From: Pseudomonadota bacterium
GTDB lineage: Bacteria > Pseudomonadota > Gammaproteobacteria > Steroidobacterales > Steroidobacteraceae
Length of the DNA: 15,054 bases
Reading direction: 5' to 3'
Assembly (NCBI GenBank): GCA_021780395.1
Contig: JAJXYU010000202.1
Span: 1-15,054 of the forward strand
In this document: one piece after another, positions 14,489 through 15,054 of the stretch
Layout of the letters: each line of letters opens with the position of its first letter
Position numbering within the stretch: the stretch's first letter is position 1
The notes under the pieces: model-generated
The model's input: only the letters and a program-made list of their open reading frames with translations
What the model was told of the DNA's origin: nothing
Databases searched by the model: none
Position numbers and translations under genes: made by a program

Positions 14489-14625
14489 TCAACCCGGCGG
14501 ATCGTTGCGCTCGAGGAAATTCACGATCGCCTCGAGCATCTTCTCACGGGTCGCACTGTGCGAGAGCCAGTGATCCTCGTGCGGCAGGCTGATCAGCTGC
14601 GCCGGCTTGCCGGCGTGCCGCAGGG
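14489..14625 (-). pseudogene. Remnant: C-terminal end of an S9 prolyl-oligopeptidase-type alpha/beta hydrolase
   Basis: On the minus strand, about 44 in-frame codons before TGA (14491-14489) read LRHAGKPAQLISLPHEDHWL, then SHSATREKMLEAIVNFLERN and DPPG. This is the characteristic tail of S9-family peptidases, in which the usual form is AGKPVEL..LPGEDHWLS...TR..ML...FLE. The catalytic His of the triad is kept in EDHWLS. The frame runs back only to a TAG at 14683-14681 and contains no Ser or Asp catalytic region; the upstream sequence stops resembling the family at about base 14625. The gene is therefore truncated to roughly its last 45 codons. It has no plausible start or RBS. It lies between the second receptor and the fusion gene, with the same direction as both. 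Confidence 0.68.
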
Positions 14626-14670
14626 TCGGGTCCGTCGGCCCCGACACGCCAACGAGTGTACCGAGCGGAC

Positions 14671-14706
14671 GGTGTGCCGCCTAGCCGCTGTGCGCGGCGG
14701 CACGCC
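14671..14706. repeat. Inverted repeat downstream of the second TonB receptor
   Basis: GGTGTGCCGCC (14671-14681) and GGCGGCACGCC (14696-14706) pair over 11 positions, eight of them consecutive perfect pairs, around a 14-base loop. It begins about 39 bases after the receptor stop on the minus strand and could end that transcript, but no T-tract follows. On the minus-strand RNA one pair becomes an A/C mismatch. It also sits just upstream of the hydrolase remnant, near the presumed deletion point. Confidence 0.35.
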
Positions 14707-14744
14707 GAGCGCTCCCCCGCGCCTCCCTCGCGGAACGAATCGAC

Positions 14745-15054
14745 TCAGAAGTCGACCGCGATCGTCCCGAAGAACGCAGCCGGCTCTTCGTAGATCGCCC
14801 GCACGAACGGCGTCCCCGCGTAGGTCGTGTCGCCGTAACCGAACGTGTAGTAATGCCGGTTCAACACGTTGTCGACGTGCAACGCGAGCTTCAGATCCTT
14901 GAGCATGCCCCAATGCAGCGGCAAGGTGTCGCGAACGGTGAAGTTCATCACCGCGTAACTCGGGATCGTCTCCGCGCCCGGGATCCCCGCGTTGTATTCA
15001 TAGACGTACTGCGATCCGGCATAGTGTTCGCTGAGATCGGCGCGCCAGGTCCGC
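14745..15054 (-). CDS. TonB-dependent receptor, C-terminal end (5' part outside window)
   Basis: The last 102 residues of a second TonB-dependent receptor are encoded here; the frame is open to the window edge. The pattern is typical of the final barrel strands: AVMNFTVRDTLPL, LKLALHVDNVLNRHYYTFGY (the conserved V-D/E-N-L-x-x-x-x-Y block), YAGTPFVRAIYEEP, and a last strand FFGTIAVDF ending in the terminal Phe needed for barrel insertion. It is outer-membrane and imports an unknown ligand. It differs in sequence from the receptor at the left edge, which has a three-residue extension after its last Phe. Downstream lie the inverted repeat and the hydrolase remnant, so the receptor may once have been in one transcript with that hydrolase. 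Confidence 0.9.
   Translation of the reverse strand, partial: RTWRADLSEHYAGSQYVYEYNAGIPGAETIPSYAVMNFTVRDTLPLHWGMLKDLKLALHVDNVLNRHYYTFGYGDTTYAGTPFVRAIYEEPAAFFGTIAVDF

Larger units (their letters stand above)
14373..14744. other. Intergenic stretch without an intact gene
   Basis: These 372 bases hold, from right to left, the inverted repeat at 14671-14706, the truncated hydrolase tail, a small hairpin and the candidate promoter for the minus-strand operon. In the remaining bases (14624-14670 and 14707-14744) I see nothing recognisable in any frame. Confidence 0.6.

Noticed and set aside
12114..14573. An 819-codon open frame on the plus strand opposite the fusion gene
   Set aside because: The translation is Arg/His/Asp/Pro-rich with no domain or membrane pattern, while the minus strand encodes a full flavoprotein with all motifs. 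It is a GC-rich codon shadow.

Overview
The window is GC-rich, gene-dense bacterial chromosomal DNA, read here as a proteobacterium. TonB-dependent outer-membrane receptors lie at both edges, there are Sec-type signal peptides and a lipoprotein, and the cytoplasmic genes are tightly packed. The ynj-type ABC cluster and the TVP38/flavoprotein fusion point to Gammaproteobacteria, perhaps a Steroidobacter/Nevskia-like lineage. The lineage is inference. I saw no tRNA, rRNA, CRISPR array, insertion sequence or phage gene.

Left block (1-7067, plus strand). It starts inside a TonB-dependent receptor and continues with a secreted cyclase-family (kynurenine formamidase-like) metal hydrolase, a small cupin, a class IV branched-chain-type aminotransferase, a QorA-like NADPH:quinone oxidoreductase, an exported SMP-30/gluconolactonase-like propeller and an exported YncE-like propeller. 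Receptor to oxidoreductase is almost certainly one operon: the four junctions are a 1-nt gap, an ATGA overlap, a directly abutting stop/start and another ATGA overlap. It looks like an uptake-and-modification operon for one small organic substrate that I cannot identify. A perfect TATAAT just before the YncE-like gene suggests that this gene also has its own promoter.

Middle (7096-8515, plus strand). Two membrane lipid-type enzymes follow: a fatty-acid hydroxylase/sterol-desaturase family di-iron protein and a CDP-alcohol phosphatidyltransferase (YnjF-like).

Right block (8547-14360, minus strand, convergent with the above). One translationally coupled operon encodes a TVP38/TMEM64 membrane domain fused to a pyridine nucleotide-disulfide oxidoreductase, a YnjB-like lipoprotein binding protein, two separate permeases and a YnjD-like ATPase. 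With the YnjF-like enzyme next door this recalls E. coli ydjXYZ-ynjABCDEF, a cluster of unknown substrate. It is the most interesting part of the window: a conserved combination of transport, thiol redox and lipid functions, rearranged by gene fusion, gene splitting and inversion.

Right edge (14361-15054). There is a candidate promoter for the minus-strand operon, then a small hairpin, an approximately 44-codon remnant of the C-terminus of an S9 prolyl-oligopeptidase-type hydrolase, a strong inverted repeat, and the C-terminal end of a second TonB-dependent receptor that runs off the window.
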